A DNA stretch of 64,000 bases from assembly GCF_030823405.1 (NCBI RefSeq), contig NZ_JAUSXC010000001.1, positions 2,897,001 through 2,961,000 on the forward strand, given 5' to 3'. Shown one piece after another: positions 42,355-53,581 of this stretch. Source of the stretch: Chryseobacterium ginsenosidimutans (GTDB lineage Bacteria > Bacteroidota > Bacteroidia > Flavobacteriales > Weeksellaceae). The translations under genes were made by a program, and so were the position numbers. Under the pieces are notes generated by a model. The model had not been told where the DNA came from, searched no databases, and worked only from the letters and a program-made list of their open reading frames with translations. Position 1 is the first letter of the stretch; the number at the start of each line of letters is the position of its first letter.

Positions 42355-43215
42355 TCATGCGCTTCTCATTTCACCAATTTCTTTTACTAATTTCGGGTGC
42401 AAGGTCTGCAGATCAGTTCCGCCTTTTGGTTCACGGTTCATCTGCCGTTCCGGGCTGTCATAATGATGATGCGGATAGAGTTCGTCAACCATATCTCTTA
42501 TTTCTGATTCATCTTCATTATCATGATTTTCTGAATAGGCTTCATCAGACACATACAGAAGCCCTTCTGCCCAACAATCGCCAATATTAAAGCTGTATTT
42601 TCCATTGACAAAGGATTGAATATCATGTTGAATATCCTCAAAAAATTCTTTTCCTTTTAACAAAAGCCAGCATCGGAAATAAATAAATCCGTCGTCAGAA
42701 AGGTAATTATTAAAAACATAAATTCCGTTTTCCAGCCTAAATTCACATTCAAGAATAATGGAAAGTTCAGCAATTTCTGCGGTATACAAGGCACTTAGTT
42801 TTTCCTGAAGAGTTTTTTCAAAAAGAATAAGTCTTTCCTTCCCAAATTTAGAAAGGTACGCTGTGAGATTTTCCAAATGTTCTTCCACATCATATTCGCT
42901 CCAATGGGCTTTTTTTTGTTTATTGGATTTTTCAATGGCCTCCCAGAAATAGATATCAGCTTTTTCATTTTCTGAAAGTTCTTTTTTCTGTGGAATTTCA
43001 TCATTTTCCGGAATTTCGGTATATCCTTTTTTAATCTTTTGATTGATGAGTTTTTCAGACTCGCATATACATCCTTTTTCATCGGTAAATTCTTTGACTG
43101 TTTCCCGGCCTTTTGTTCCGGTTTTACCAAATATTATTTTTTGGGTGATTCCCTTGTATTCTATATTCCAAAATTTATCTGAGAGTTCATTTTGATTGAT
43201 AAAGTGCCTTTTCAT
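42355..43215 (-). CDS. WGR- and DUF4240-domain protein
   Basis: A 286-residue protein. Residues 1-70 read as a WGR domain (NQNELSDKFWNIEYKG, FGKTGTKGRETVKEF, a Lys-rich IKKGY). From about residue 85 a DUF4240-like region follows (FWEAIEKSNK, LYTAEIAELSIILE, FIYFRCWLLLKGK). WGR domains bind nucleic-acid ends in PARP-like proteins; in bacteria they occur in small stress- or phage-related proteins. Function is unknown. Confidence 0.8.
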   Translation of the reverse strand: MKRHFINQNELSDKFWNIEYKGITQKIIFGKTGTKGRETVKEFTDEKGCICESEKLINQKIKKGYTEIPENDEIPQKKELSENEKADIYFWEAIEKSNKQKKAHWSEYDVEEHLENLTAYLSKFGKERLILFEKTLQEKLSALYTAEIAELSIILECEFRLENGIYVFNNYLSDDGFIYFRCWLLLKGKEFFEDIQHDIQSFVNGKYSFNIGDCWAEGLLYVSDEAYSENHDNEDESEIRDMVDELYPHHHYDSPERQMNREPKGGTDLQTLHPKLVKEIGEMRSA

Positions 43216-43394
43216 AAAGTAAATAAAATGTGATGGATGTTTTCAGGGAATTAAACTACAAAAAAATAAAGAATCGGTCTGCCTTCACGAAAATTATTTA
43301 TAGCAAAGCCGTAACTTTTAATTTGAAAACCTCCGAAGTCAATACCTCCAAAAAACAAAATATTTCTATATATAGAGATTTATTTTAACGTAGA

Positions 43395-45039
<1,645 letters not shown>

Positions 45040-46032
45040 ATGAAATTATATTCAGTATCAGAAATCAATACCTTACTACAGGGATGTATCATAGGCAATA
45101 CTTCGTATTCCGTATCTTCTCCGGAACAAATAGAACGTGCCGATAATAATCAAATTACATTTATTGGAAGTAAAAAATACGAGAAACTTTGGGCAGGAAG
45201 TAAAGCGTCAATAGCTGTTGTCAATAATGATATCTCTATTAATCCCGGGGAAAACAGGGCTTTCATAAAAGTTAATAATGCCGACCTTGCCATGTGTCAG
45301 CTTCTGGAATTGTTCGCGCCTATGTATCCGCAATTTGACATAGATATTCACCCTTCTGCATCGGTTCACCCTACCGCTATTGTTGGTCAGGGTACCCGAA
45401 TTGGTGCAGGTAGTTACATTGGGCCTAAGGTAGAATTAGGAGACAACGTCACTATTTACCCTAATGCCACCATTTTAGATCACAGCACCATCGGTACAAG
45501 CAGTACTGTATGGAGTGGTGTTGTGATCAGAGAAAACTGCCATATTGGTAAAAACACCATATTACACCCCAATGCTACGATCGGCGCTGATGGTTTCGGG
45601 TTTAGGCCGTGCCAAGAAAGAGGACTGGCAAAAATTCCGCAGATTGGTAATGTTATCATTGGAGACTGGGTAGAAATTGGTGCCGGTGCTTGTGTTGACC
45701 GTGGTAAATTCAGTTCTACCATTGTTGGTGATGGGTGTAAGATCGATAATCTTGTGCAAATTGGCCACAACAGCATATTAGGCAAGTTTTGTATTATGGC
45801 AGGCAATAGCGGGCTTGCTGGTAGTGTTACTCTTGGTAATGGAGTTATTATTGGCGGAGGTGCCTCTATTAAAGACCATACTACTATTGGTGATGGAGCT
45901 ATTATAGGCGCAGGATCTGGTGTGGCGGGCGATGTACCAGCAGGTAAAACCTATCTTGGCTACCCGGCTGCCGAAGCTCGTACTACCCTAAAACAATGGG
46001 CTTCTCTTAAAAAACTGGCTGCAAATAGTTAA
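45040..46032 (+). CDS. lpxD: UDP-3-O-acylglucosamine N-acyltransferase
   Basis: Adds the second acyl chain during lipid A synthesis, using acyl-ACP. The 330-residue protein has the LpxD N-terminal domain (FIGSKKYEKLW), many left-handed beta-helix hexapeptide repeats from about residue 104 (IHPSASVHPTAIVG, IGAGSYIGP, IGADGFGFRP) and the catalytic His243 in LVQIGHNS. The gene is isolated from lpxC and lpxA, and its wording looks less AT-rich than its neighbours, so it may be a second copy or acquired (inference). Confidence 0.92.
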   Translation: MKLYSVSEINTLLQGCIIGNTSYSVSSPEQIERADNNQITFIGSKKYEKLWAGSKASIAVVNNDISINPGENRAFIKVNNADLAMCQLLELFAPMYPQFDIDIHPSASVHPTAIVGQGTRIGAGSYIGPKVELGDNVTIYPNATILDHSTIGTSSTVWSGVVIRENCHIGKNTILHPNATIGADGFGFRPCQERGLAKIPQIGNVIIGDWVEIGAGACVDRGKFSSTIVGDGCKIDNLVQIGHNSILGKFCIMAGNSGLAGSVTLGNGVIIGGGASIKDHTTIGDGAIIGAGSGVAGDVPAGKTYLGYPAAEARTTLKQWASLKKLAANS

Positions 46033-46321
46033 TTTTGACAAACCTTTAGATACTTTAACCTGAAAGGTTGAAAAATGATCCAAGGATAGGCAAGTAAGTA
46101 TTATAGATGAGTAAATATATCAGAGAAATGACATTACATTAATCACTTAAAAATGATTTATTGTAATTTTTAATAGCTAAATACAAGTATTTTCCAGATA
46201 TTATTTTTTGGCTAAAAGCACTATTTTTATTAAATGATTTAATAAATTAGCTAAGATAAAGACTTTTGCATGCGCTGAAGTTTAAAATAATTTTATCTTC
46301 CTTATATTATATCAATAATAA

Positions 46322-47215
46322 ATGGCAAATAATCATAAATCAATTTACAGTGCACTTGCCGCTAATCTGCTAATAGCTTTAACAAAGTTTATTGCGGGTG
46401 CCTTTACCAATAGCTCTTCTATGATCTCTGAAGGTATTCATTCAACAGTTGATACCACTAACCAGCTGTTGCTGCTCTATGGATTGAAAAGGAGTAAGAA
46501 AGCAGCAGATGAATCTCATCCTTTTGGATATGGCAAGGAACTCTATTTCTGGTCTTTTGTCGTTTCTATTTTGATATTTGGTCTCGGTGGCGCTCTGTCT
46601 GTTTACCAGGGAATTTCACACATTCTGGAACCGGAATTGATGAAAGATCCGTTTTGGAACTATATTGTATTATCGCTTTCCCTTATTTTCGAGGGAACTT
46701 CCCTGTTTATCGCAGTAAAAGAATTTAATAAAACCCGAAACGGAATGAAATGGTGGGATGCGATCATCAAAAGTAAAGATCCCGCAAGCTTTCTTGTTGT
46801 TTTTGAAGATGGCGCGGCAGTAGCCGGTCTGATTGTTGTAATGATATTGATGGGGATCAGCCATTCATTTCAAATTCCGGAATTAGACGGACTCGCATCG
46901 GTAATTGTAGGATTGATACTTGTTTTTGTTTCTTTTATCCTCGCCAGAGAAAGCAGGAGCTTATTGATGGGAGAAGGAATAGCCCGCGAAACAAGAGAAA
47001 AAATTGCAAAATTAGCTGAAAAAGATGCTGCTGTGGTCAGAACAAAAAGTATACTGTCTACTTACCAATCACCCGAGGAAGTAGTATTGATGCTCATTAT
47101 AGATTTTGAAGACCATCTTGATACAGAAGAGATCACTGAAGCCATACAACGCATTCGTGAAAATATAAAAAATGAATTTCCACTAGTACGGTTTGTTATT
47201 ATACAGCCAGAATAA
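46322..47215 (+). CDS. Cation diffusion facilitator transporter
   Basis: A 297-residue metal/proton antiporter for efflux of divalent cations (Zn, Fe, Mn or Cd; specificity not assigned). The family pattern EGIHSTVDTTNQ (His and Asp of the transport site) and HPFGYGKELYFW is clear, with about six membrane segments and a C-terminal cytoplasmic domain (VEEVVLMLIIDFEDHLD in part) from about residue 205. It is transcribed alone. Confidence 0.92.
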   Translation: MANNHKSIYSALAANLLIALTKFIAGAFTNSSSMISEGIHSTVDTTNQLLLLYGLKRSKKAADESHPFGYGKELYFWSFVVSILIFGLGGALSVYQGISHILEPELMKDPFWNYIVLSLSLIFEGTSLFIAVKEFNKTRNGMKWWDAIIKSKDPASFLVVFEDGAAVAGLIVVMILMGISHSFQIPELDGLASVIVGLILVFVSFILARESRSLLMGEGIARETREKIAKLAEKDAAVVRTKSILSTYQSPEEVVLMLIIDFEDHLDTEEITEAIQRIRENIKNEFPLVRFVIIQPE

Positions 47216-47279
47216 ATAAAATAAAACCCAATTAGAGATTTTTTTAAGCAATATTATGTAACGGTTTGTGTAAAAATTT

Positions 47280-47837
47280 TCAAAATACTTTTAGTTTTAA
47301 ATCAGGATATTTTAAGATCAAAAGTTCTAAAGTTTGAGATGTTTCCTTAACGAAGTAGCTTGATAATGGTGCAAAGCCTCGTTGTACCCCACTTTTATAT
47401 CTCATCCAATCATTATAGTAATCCTTAAAGATACATCCTAAATATTTGATGTAAAAAAATATAGAATGAGGTTTTGCGAGAATATAAAGATCTGAATTGT
47501 CACTCAACGTCAGCCGAATGGTAGTTATTTTCCATTTAGAGATTATAGAATCAGGATATATGTTTTCAGTTTCTATTATGAGGATTTGGGAAGGTTGTAT
47601 TTCAATACCATTAAAGAGGATTATGTCTGTTAGAACCAGTTTATTAAGATTTGTCCCAAACTTTCGAAAAATAATAGCTGTATCGATCAGCCAGATTATA
47701 ATAAGAATTATCCCTCCAAGCCACAGAAAAGCTTGTAATTTATCCTTTGAGAAAATGCTACAGATGATTCCACAAAAAACTGCCATGGGAAGAATAGTAT
47801 ACCATAACCTGTCAAAATAATTCCCACTAATTCTCAT
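47280..47837 (-). CDS. Membrane protein of unknown function
   Basis: A 185-residue protein with two N-terminal membrane segments (about residues 11-27 and 32-53) and a soluble C-terminal part. No family was recognised. It is the last of three minus-strand genes (49252 to 47280) with gaps of 67 and 19 nt, so it is probably co-transcribed with the lipoprotein gene upstream. Confidence 0.6.
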   Translation of the reverse strand: MRISGNYFDRLWYTILPMAVFCGIICSIFSKDKLQAFLWLGGIILIIIWLIDTAIIFRKFGTNLNKLVLTDIILFNGIEIQPSQILIIETENIYPDSIISKWKITTIRLTLSDNSDLYILAKPHSIFFYIKYLGCIFKDYYNDWMRYKSGVQRGFAPLSSYFVKETSQTLELLILKYPDLKLKVF

Positions 47838-47856
47838 ACTATTTTTATCTATAGTT

Positions 47857-48543
47857 TTATTTTACATAATCTTTCAGGTAAAATGAATCTTTGCCATCGT
47901 CTTTTTCCTTTTCATCCACAAAATTTCTATACGTGTATGTTTTTCCTTTATGTTCGGGTTTGTTTTTCTCCTGAAGATAATCTCCATAATATTGAAAGCC
48001 TCCTGAAATAAAATAGTTATTCAGCAGTTGATCTCCGTTAGCAACAACATACAAATTACAGGATTTAAATTTCTCATCGTTATATTTTCCTGTATTATTG
48101 GTCTCGAATAGGTAAAGCTTATTGCCCCTATTCCATACCCTGTACGAAAATTCCGAATCTCTGTAATAAAAATCGGTCTTTCCTACTTTCTTTTCCAACA
48201 GCTTCTCAAATTCTTCCGCTTTTGAGGTTGTTTTTATTTCAAGCCTGTAGGCATTCACCTTATTTGTTGTCCTGTTCTCGTAAAAAGAAACATAATTAGT
48301 GGATAATATGGAGTTATCCTGCTTGTCAAGAGTTCCTGAAAAAGAGAATCCAGAGAATTGCAGCAAGGCAGGATCGGTACTGTTATAAACAATAATACCT
48401 GAGAGATCACTGTTTTTACTGAGTTCATATTTTTTCTCAATGACCGATATGTCTATCGGAAAGGATAACTTATCAAGGTCAAAACTATTTGTTTGACAAG
48501 ACATCAACAACGGAAAAATAAGTAACATCATGATACTTTTCAT
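47857..48543 (-). CDS. Lipoprotein of unknown function
   Basis: A 228-residue lipoprotein with a signal ending PLLMSC (Cys16) and a soluble domain rich in Tyr, Asn and Lys (DFYYRDSEFSYRVWNRG). No family was recognised. It lies 19 nt upstream of the membrane-protein gene and 67 nt downstream of the FG-GAP-like gene, forming a small cluster of envelope proteins. Confidence 0.65.
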   Translation of the reverse strand: MKSIMMLLIFPLLMSCQTNSFDLDKLSFPIDISVIEKKYELSKNSDLSGIIVYNSTDPALLQFSGFSFSGTLDKQDNSILSTNYVSFYENRTTNKVNAYRLEIKTTSKAEEFEKLLEKKVGKTDFYYRDSEFSYRVWNRGNKLYLFETNNTGKYNDEKFKSCNLYVVANGDQLLNNYFISGGFQYYGDYLQEKNKPEHKGKTYTYRNFVDEKEKDDGKDSFYLKDYVK

Positions 48544-48610
48544 TGTATATTTTACTTTGGTTTAGCAACGGTTATGAAAGATTTCCAACTCTATATTGCA
48601 AGTCGGATTC

Positions 48611-49252
48611 TTAATATAATTCTTTATCAGAAAATTTGAAATCCTGGATTTTAGGCAATGGTCTTATTAAAACTCTTTTTTTTCTTACTTTCAATGCTTT
48701 GGCTGAACCCAATGTTTCATCAGTTTCGGTTCTGATTCCTGTAACTAAGTCAAATTTAGTTTCGGTAAATATTGTATTTTCATCGGTATAACCTTTGGTT
48801 GCATTATTAGTGAGCTTATTTACATAAATTAATTCAAAATTACCATTTTGATATTTGAAATCGTACGTAATATTCCCGCTTTTAATTTCACTCCACATTT
48901 TTAAAACCCCTTCTTCAATAAAGAAATTGGGAATTTGATATCCATTAAACTTTCCTTGGTTTTCAACGGGATATTGCGGTTCAATTATTTTAGTTGAAGA
49001 TACGGCCAAAGTTAATTTCCCGTTGGGTTGGGATAGGAAAATTTGCAATCTTAATGGTCTTGTTTCGTCAACTGTATCCATTTTTACCGTTATTTCATCC
49101 ATTTTGCCGTCATTATTTAAGTCCCCTTTTTCTTCCCTAACCTGATAGGTATAATTGTCTTTACTATTAATCTTTTGGGCAAATAAGTTCATTGGCACTG
49201 AAATTAAAATGAATATAAAGTAGAGGTAAATGTTGTTCATCATTGTATCCAT
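48611..49252 (-). CDS. Secreted protein with a calcium-loop-like motif
   Basis: A 213-residue protein. The start at 49252 gives a good signal peptide (MNLFAQ cleavage near residue 25); ATGs at 49243 and 49240 are also possible, while the longer frame to 49321 begins with an unconvincing segment. The motif GDLNNDGKMDEITV resembles FG-GAP/EF-hand-like DxDxDG calcium loops found in surface proteins. The rest is not recognised. Confidence 0.65.
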   Translation of the reverse strand: MDTMMNNIYLYFIFILISVPMNLFAQKINSKDNYTYQVREEKGDLNNDGKMDEITVKMDTVDETRPLRLQIFLSQPNGKLTLAVSSTKIIEPQYPVENQGKFNGYQIPNFFIEEGVLKMWSEIKSGNITYDFKYQNGNFELIYVNKLTNNATKGYTDENTIFTETKFDLVTGIRTETDETLGSAKALKVRKKRVLIRPLPKIQDFKFSDKELY

Positions 49253-49409
49253 TATTTTTGTTTTTTTGGCTATAATCAACGAAGTTAGAATATATTGCAC
49301 TAATCCAACTAATGTACACATTTAATAAATACATTTAGCTGGATTTGTTCAAAAAGTATTGCTAATGGAATCTTTTAAGCTGAAAATAAAAAATGAATTA
49401 TTAAAATTA

Positions 49410-50060
49410 TTAATCTTTCCAAGGTGAATGCAAGATACAATCACAGAAATTCTTGCGTTGGAAATTCGGAATCATGTACGCACAAACATCTGCTTTGATA
49501 TTACCAAAAGTAGTTTCTGTTTTATGCTCAAAGCCGCTAAAAAAGGTTGGAATAATATTTTCCTTGAAATTATTACGGGAAAATGCATCCAAAATCTGGT
49601 TTCTGTTTTCATCAGTAAGGTATTCATACCCCTCACCCATTACATCTAAACCTACACCTGAATACATTAACGCAACTTCCGGTTCTTTATGCTCTGCTAT
49701 ACCGATTGTAGTATGCAGTGCGATAGTATCCCAAACTAATTGTAGAGATTCTTTAGGTAATCCATGGCTTTTAAGGAAGTCACGTGCAGCATTTGCACCA
49801 TCAATCTCGAAGCGAAGATCGGGACTACTGTAGTTTTTTGTTAATCCCAAATCATGAAAAACGGATGCTACATATAATAGTTCTATATCGTATGTAAGCT
49901 TTCTTCTTTGTCCGTTTAAAGCCGAAAAAAGAAATACACGTAAAGAATGATTGTAGATAAATTCCGTTCCGTGTTCTATCAGAAGCTCTGTAGCCTGTTG
50001 AGCAATAGTACTGTCGGGAATATTTATTCCTGCTACTTTTTTTAACATCTGTATTGACAT
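49410..50060 (-). CDS. HD-domain hydrolase, cyanamide-hydratase type
   Basis: A 216-residue protein with the start set at the ATG at 50060 (MSIQMLKKVAG). HD-domain ligands are visible in NHSLRVFLFSAL, VFHDLGLTKNY and HTTIGIAEHKEPEVAL, with FEIDGANAARDFL between them. This pattern is that of the cyanamide hydratase/DDI2-like HD group, whose members hydrate cyanamide or act on related nitrogen compounds; the actual substrate is unknown. It lies 103 nt downstream of an AraC-type gene on the same strand. Confidence 0.82.
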   Translation of the reverse strand: MSIQMLKKVAGINIPDSTIAQQATELLIEHGTEFIYNHSLRVFLFSALNGQRRKLTYDIELLYVASVFHDLGLTKNYSSPDLRFEIDGANAARDFLKSHGLPKESLQLVWDTIALHTTIGIAEHKEPEVALMYSGVGLDVMGEGYEYLTDENRNQILDAFSRNNFKENIIPTFFSGFEHKTETTFGNIKADVCAYMIPNFQRKNFCDCILHSPWKD

Positions 50061-50163
50061 AACTTTTATTTTTTTTTCAAAGATATGACTGTCATATCGT
50101 CTCAGGAATGCCAAATTCCGTAAAATACATGTCAATAATTACAAACAAGTGGGAAATATAATA

Positions 50164-51021
50164 TTAAACTCCTATCGCTAAAAAAAGCTTCCTATATTCG
50201 TGGGGTGATATTTTAGCGTTCTTCTTGAAAAAATGACTAAACTGATCAGCAGTTTCAAAATTCAGTTCAAAAGCAATTTCTTTTACTGGATCTGAGCTAA
50301 ACTGCAAACATCTTTTAGCCTCTGCCATAACCCATGCATTGATTAGTTCCTTCGCTCCACTATTGCTGCAGCGTTTTGATAGATCCGTTAATTTTCGGGC
50401 AGTAATACCAAGAAGCCCTGCGTACATCTTTACTTCGCGCGAAGTTTTATGATGCTTGCTAATTAATTCTAAAAACTTTACATATAATTCATTTTCATAG
50501 CGATTATCTTTTTTTGCTAAAGAATCATTTACATTGGCTATTTTTATCATAATAATCTTAAGATAAGCTGCCATAACATCTATTTTGTTAATATATTCTT
50601 CTCTTTTAAATTCTTCTGTTAAAAATTTAAAAACAGGAATAAGTTCTGTATAATCTTTATCAATCAGAGGAATTATTTGATTTGCAGAAGCATTATTAAA
50701 CAGAACCGCTTTACAATTATTTGCACTTGCCGGAGCCTTTTCCCAAAAGCAGTCGCCAAAACTCAGTTCATAACCTGTAAATCTTACATTCTCCTTAAAA
50801 TGTATTAGCTGACCTTTTGCCATTAAAAAAAGCTTCGATGATGAAATTTTAAAAATATTGTCATCAATTTTCACTTGACCAACTCCGGAATCAATCAATA
50901 ATATACGGTTATAAATAAGACGATACGTTGATGACCGTTTGTATTCCTTATCTGTGAAAAACTGAATAGAAAAGGAATCCTTAATCTCTTTTTCTATAAC
51001 TAAATTTGGGACTAATTGCAT
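50164..51021 (-). CDS. AraC-family transcriptional regulator
   Basis: A 285-residue regulator with an N-terminal sensing domain and C-terminal helix-turn-helix pair (AGLLGITARKLTDLSKRC, then VKEIAFELNFETADQFSHFFKK, and the end SPHEYRKL). It probably controls the HD hydrolase gene downstream on the same strand (inference). Confidence 0.87.
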   Translation of the reverse strand: MQLVPNLVIEKEIKDSFSIQFFTDKEYKRSSTYRLIYNRILLIDSGVGQVKIDDNIFKISSSKLFLMAKGQLIHFKENVRFTGYELSFGDCFWEKAPASANNCKAVLFNNASANQIIPLIDKDYTELIPVFKFLTEEFKREEYINKIDVMAAYLKIIMIKIANVNDSLAKKDNRYENELYVKFLELISKHHKTSREVKMYAGLLGITARKLTDLSKRCSNSGAKELINAWVMAEAKRCLQFSSDPVKEIAFELNFETADQFSHFFKKNAKISPHEYRKLFLAIGV

Positions 51022-51365
51022 GATTTCTATCGCTTGCTGGCTAATCTACGCCAAAACAGTCCTTTTATTTACAAATTTTTTATTGTTTTTATAAATGACC
51101 ATGATAAAATTTCAGTTGAGAACCTGTAACTGTTTTTGAGACAAAATTTATTCTCTTTGCCACACTTTTTCAGTTATATATTGCGAAAAAACGGAATATT
51201 ATACAGATCAACTTTGCAAATTATAGCTATTGGGAGTAGTTATTATGAGTTTACTTTCAATATATTTATAGTAAATAAACGCCCATAAATTATAGACATT
51301 TATGGGCGCTTCTAATAAACTTATTAATGCATATTGGCTGGTGAAATCAAAATATAGAAAAAGAG
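51022..51365. other. Intergenic region between AraC and manganese catalase genes
   Basis: This 344-bp region holds the terminator of the catalase gene (51280-51308) and presumably the AraC promoter. No gene is visible. Confidence 0.5.
51280..51308 (-). terminator. Terminator of the manganese catalase gene
   Basis: An 11-bp stem, CGCCCATAAAT (51280-51290) with ATTTATGGGCG (51298-51308), and a 7-nt loop. On the minus strand it is followed by a T-rich stretch, 58 nt after the catalase stop. Confidence 0.75.
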
Positions 51366-52319
51366 TTATTCCTTTTTATCTCCTTTAATTGCAATATTCT
51401 GACCAACTTTTCCTCCTGATTCCTTGAATTCAGTGAAGGCATCCGCTAATGCTTGCAATTCTGGATCCAGACCCGGTGCAAATTCCTCGGGACGCTCGGG
51501 CGCCTGTGGACTTAAAAAAGATTCACGGGGTTCTTTAAGTGTTGTAAGTTGTGTGCCGTCATTAAAAGGTGATGGACCGCTGAAAATCTGTTCCATCATA
51601 GATCCGTCTAAACGGAAAGTGTACTGCTCTCTGTGCAGACCCAGATCCAATAACCTTTTTACTTCAGGAAACTGTGAAGAATCAAATTTCGGTACAGGTA
51701 AAATTTTACCCCAATCTACACCTAGTTTTTCTAAAGCTTTTGCAAAAGCAGCCTGGTGAGCTTCATCCCGGACGATCAGAAAAGCAACGGTTGCACGCAA
51801 AGTTTTATTGCTGCTCATTTGATAAATTCTGCTTTTTTGAATTCTTCCGGTAGCTTCCAGCACAAGATTGTCCATTAAATCAAGCACGAGGTTTCCGTGA
51901 TTGTGTACATAACTGCCACTCCACGGATTTCCGGCAGCATCCACTGGTAGTGCTGATTGGGCACCAATAATGTAATGATGTGGGTTTTGTTGCTCCTTTG
52001 CCATGTCAAGGGCAGCACCTCCATCTTTACTAGGTGCTTCATATTTGTCTCCCTGATATCTGGGAGAGCCATCTAAGAGCTGAGAAATAGTTTTGGTGAT
52101 CAGCTCTACGTGTGAAATTTCCTCAATACCTACTCCCTGAATTAAATCCATGTAAGGCGTGGCATTGCCCCGGAAGTTAAAACTTTGGAAGAGAAACTGC
52201 ATCATTGTTCGCATTTCGCCAAACTGACCACCTAATCCTTCCTGCAAGGCATTAGCAGCTGATGGATCCGGTTCGTCAGGCACAATTGGGTTGATAAGAT
52301 TTTGTGAATGGTAAAACAT
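51366..52319 (-). CDS. Manganese catalase
   Basis: Breaks down hydrogen peroxide with a di-manganese centre in a ferritin-like four-helix bundle. The 317-residue protein has the metal-binding motifs GIEEISHVELI and RDEAHQAAFAKAL (two ExxH pairs) and the family opening GGQFGEMRTMMQFLFQSF. The C-terminal tail is Pro- and Glu-rich. It follows a DUF2383 gene and a 77-residue gene on the same strand; all three look like stress genes. Confidence 0.92.
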   Translation of the reverse strand: MFYHSQNLINPIVPDEPDPSAANALQEGLGGQFGEMRTMMQFLFQSFNFRGNATPYMDLIQGVGIEEISHVELITKTISQLLDGSPRYQGDKYEAPSKDGGAALDMAKEQQNPHHYIIGAQSALPVDAAGNPWSGSYVHNHGNLVLDLMDNLVLEATGRIQKSRIYQMSSNKTLRATVAFLIVRDEAHQAAFAKALEKLGVDWGKILPVPKFDSSQFPEVKRLLDLGLHREQYTFRLDGSMMEQIFSGPSPFNDGTQLTTLKEPRESFLSPQAPERPEEFAPGLDPELQALADAFTEFKESGGKVGQNIAIKGDKKE

Positions 52320-52706
52320 ATTTTTAAATTTTTGGTGTTAATGTTAAACCATCGAATTTTATGCCAATAAACTGAAATTAAGCACCTAAAAAGCTGAAAA
52401 TTAACACCTTATGATTCAAATCACAAACAATGAATTTATTAAAATTTGTAAGTTGATCAATGGTCGTTAAGCTTTAATTCTTTACTAACAAATAGCATAA
52501 AGATAATTGAATTGCTAAGGCTGAGAAGAACAGTCAACGAATATCAAACTAGCCCAACTGCCGTCCGTAGGTCAAGAATCATATCAATAAAATTTAATCT
52601 ATTGATCTGTGCTATTTTATCATTGAAAACGGAGTGATAATCAACTTAAAATAAAAAAATCCTAAAAACTTTCGTTTGTAGGAGTCTGCTAAATTATAAC
52701 TATAAA
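52320..52706. other. 387-bp regulatory gap upstream of manganese catalase
   Basis: No gene. It contains a 9-bp inverted repeat, GGTGTTAAT (52334-52342) and ATTAACACC (52400-52408), separated by 57 nt, starting 15 nt before the catalase start. It may hold an operator for a stress regulator. Confidence 0.45.
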
Positions 52707-53159
52707 TTAATCTGTGTTTCTTTCCAGATTTTCAAATTTACTGTAAGATGATTTTAAATGCTCCAGTTGATCCGCAACAACAACTGTGCTTTGGGGACAT
52801 AAGTTACCTTTTTGTAATGCTTCTTGATATGCATCGATCGCCGCTTTTTCACCGAAAACCACATTTTCTAATGTAGATTCTGCATGATCTCCAGTAAATG
52901 AATTTTTAATATCAATCCATGTTCTATGTAATGCTCCTGCTGTAGTTGTACTATCATCAGGGTTTCCTCCTCTCTCTGTAATGAGTCTGATCAACTCAGA
53001 CTTCATATTCTGAGATTCCCTCACCATTTGATCATAATCATTTTTTAGAGGTGTATAAATATCCCATACTTTGTCTTCTACTTTACTGAATCCCTGAATT
53101 CGGTCATTCGTAATGTTCAATAAATCATTTAACGTTGATACTGTTTTACTGTTATCCAT
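52707..53159 (-). CDS. DUF2383 (PA2169-like) four-helix-bundle protein
   Basis: A 150-residue helical protein. The segments STLNDLLNITNDRIQGFSKVED and FGEKAAIDAYQEAL are typical of the DUF2383/PA2169 group, ferritin-like bundles often expressed under oxidative or stationary stress. It precedes the manganese catalase gene on the same strand, which supports a stress role. Confidence 0.82.
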   Translation of the reverse strand: MDNSKTVSTLNDLLNITNDRIQGFSKVEDKVWDIYTPLKNDYDQMVRESQNMKSELIRLITERGGNPDDSTTTAGALHRTWIDIKNSFTGDHAESTLENVVFGEKAAIDAYQEALQKGNLCPQSTVVVADQLEHLKSSYSKFENLERNTD

Positions 53160-53347
53160 AATAAATATTTTAAATTGGTGTAATTAATTATTTACAAGAG
53201 CCATCCCATTGAGCATCAGATTGCAGACTAAGGTTTTTTTGAGTAGAAGCCTAACTTTTAATTTCTTAAGTGTAAGGATTCCCATGAAATTTACATATAT
53301 ACTAAATGACTAAATTCAACCTGCATCATCATCATTTACTTATACGC

Positions 53348-53581
53348 CTAATATTTTATGTTAAAGACGAGACGTCCATCAAAAGGAGTACTCCAGTAAA
53401 TAAATACTTGATCTTTATATCTGGTTATTTCTGCCTGTACAACCGAATACTGCCCATCGGCTAATAATTCTTCTACAAGCAAATCAGATCCGATGCCTAT
53501 GTCGCTTTTTTTAAATTCTAAACGACATCTTTCATCATCAGTCCTTACAAAGTCTTCTTTTTTAAAAATCTGATATTCCAT
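53348..53581 (-). CDS. Small protein of unknown function (77 residues)
   Basis: A 77-residue protein with predicted beta strands (EYQIFKKEDFVR, YSVVQAEITRYKDQVFIYW) and no signal peptide. It is not recognised. It heads the group of three minus-strand genes that ends with manganese catalase, with a 188-nt gap to the DUF2383 gene. The composition looks like a real protein. Confidence 0.55.
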   Translation of the reverse strand: MEYQIFKKEDFVRTDDERCRLEFKKSDIGIGSDLLVEELLADGQYSVVQAEITRYKDQVFIYWSTPFDGRLVFNIKY

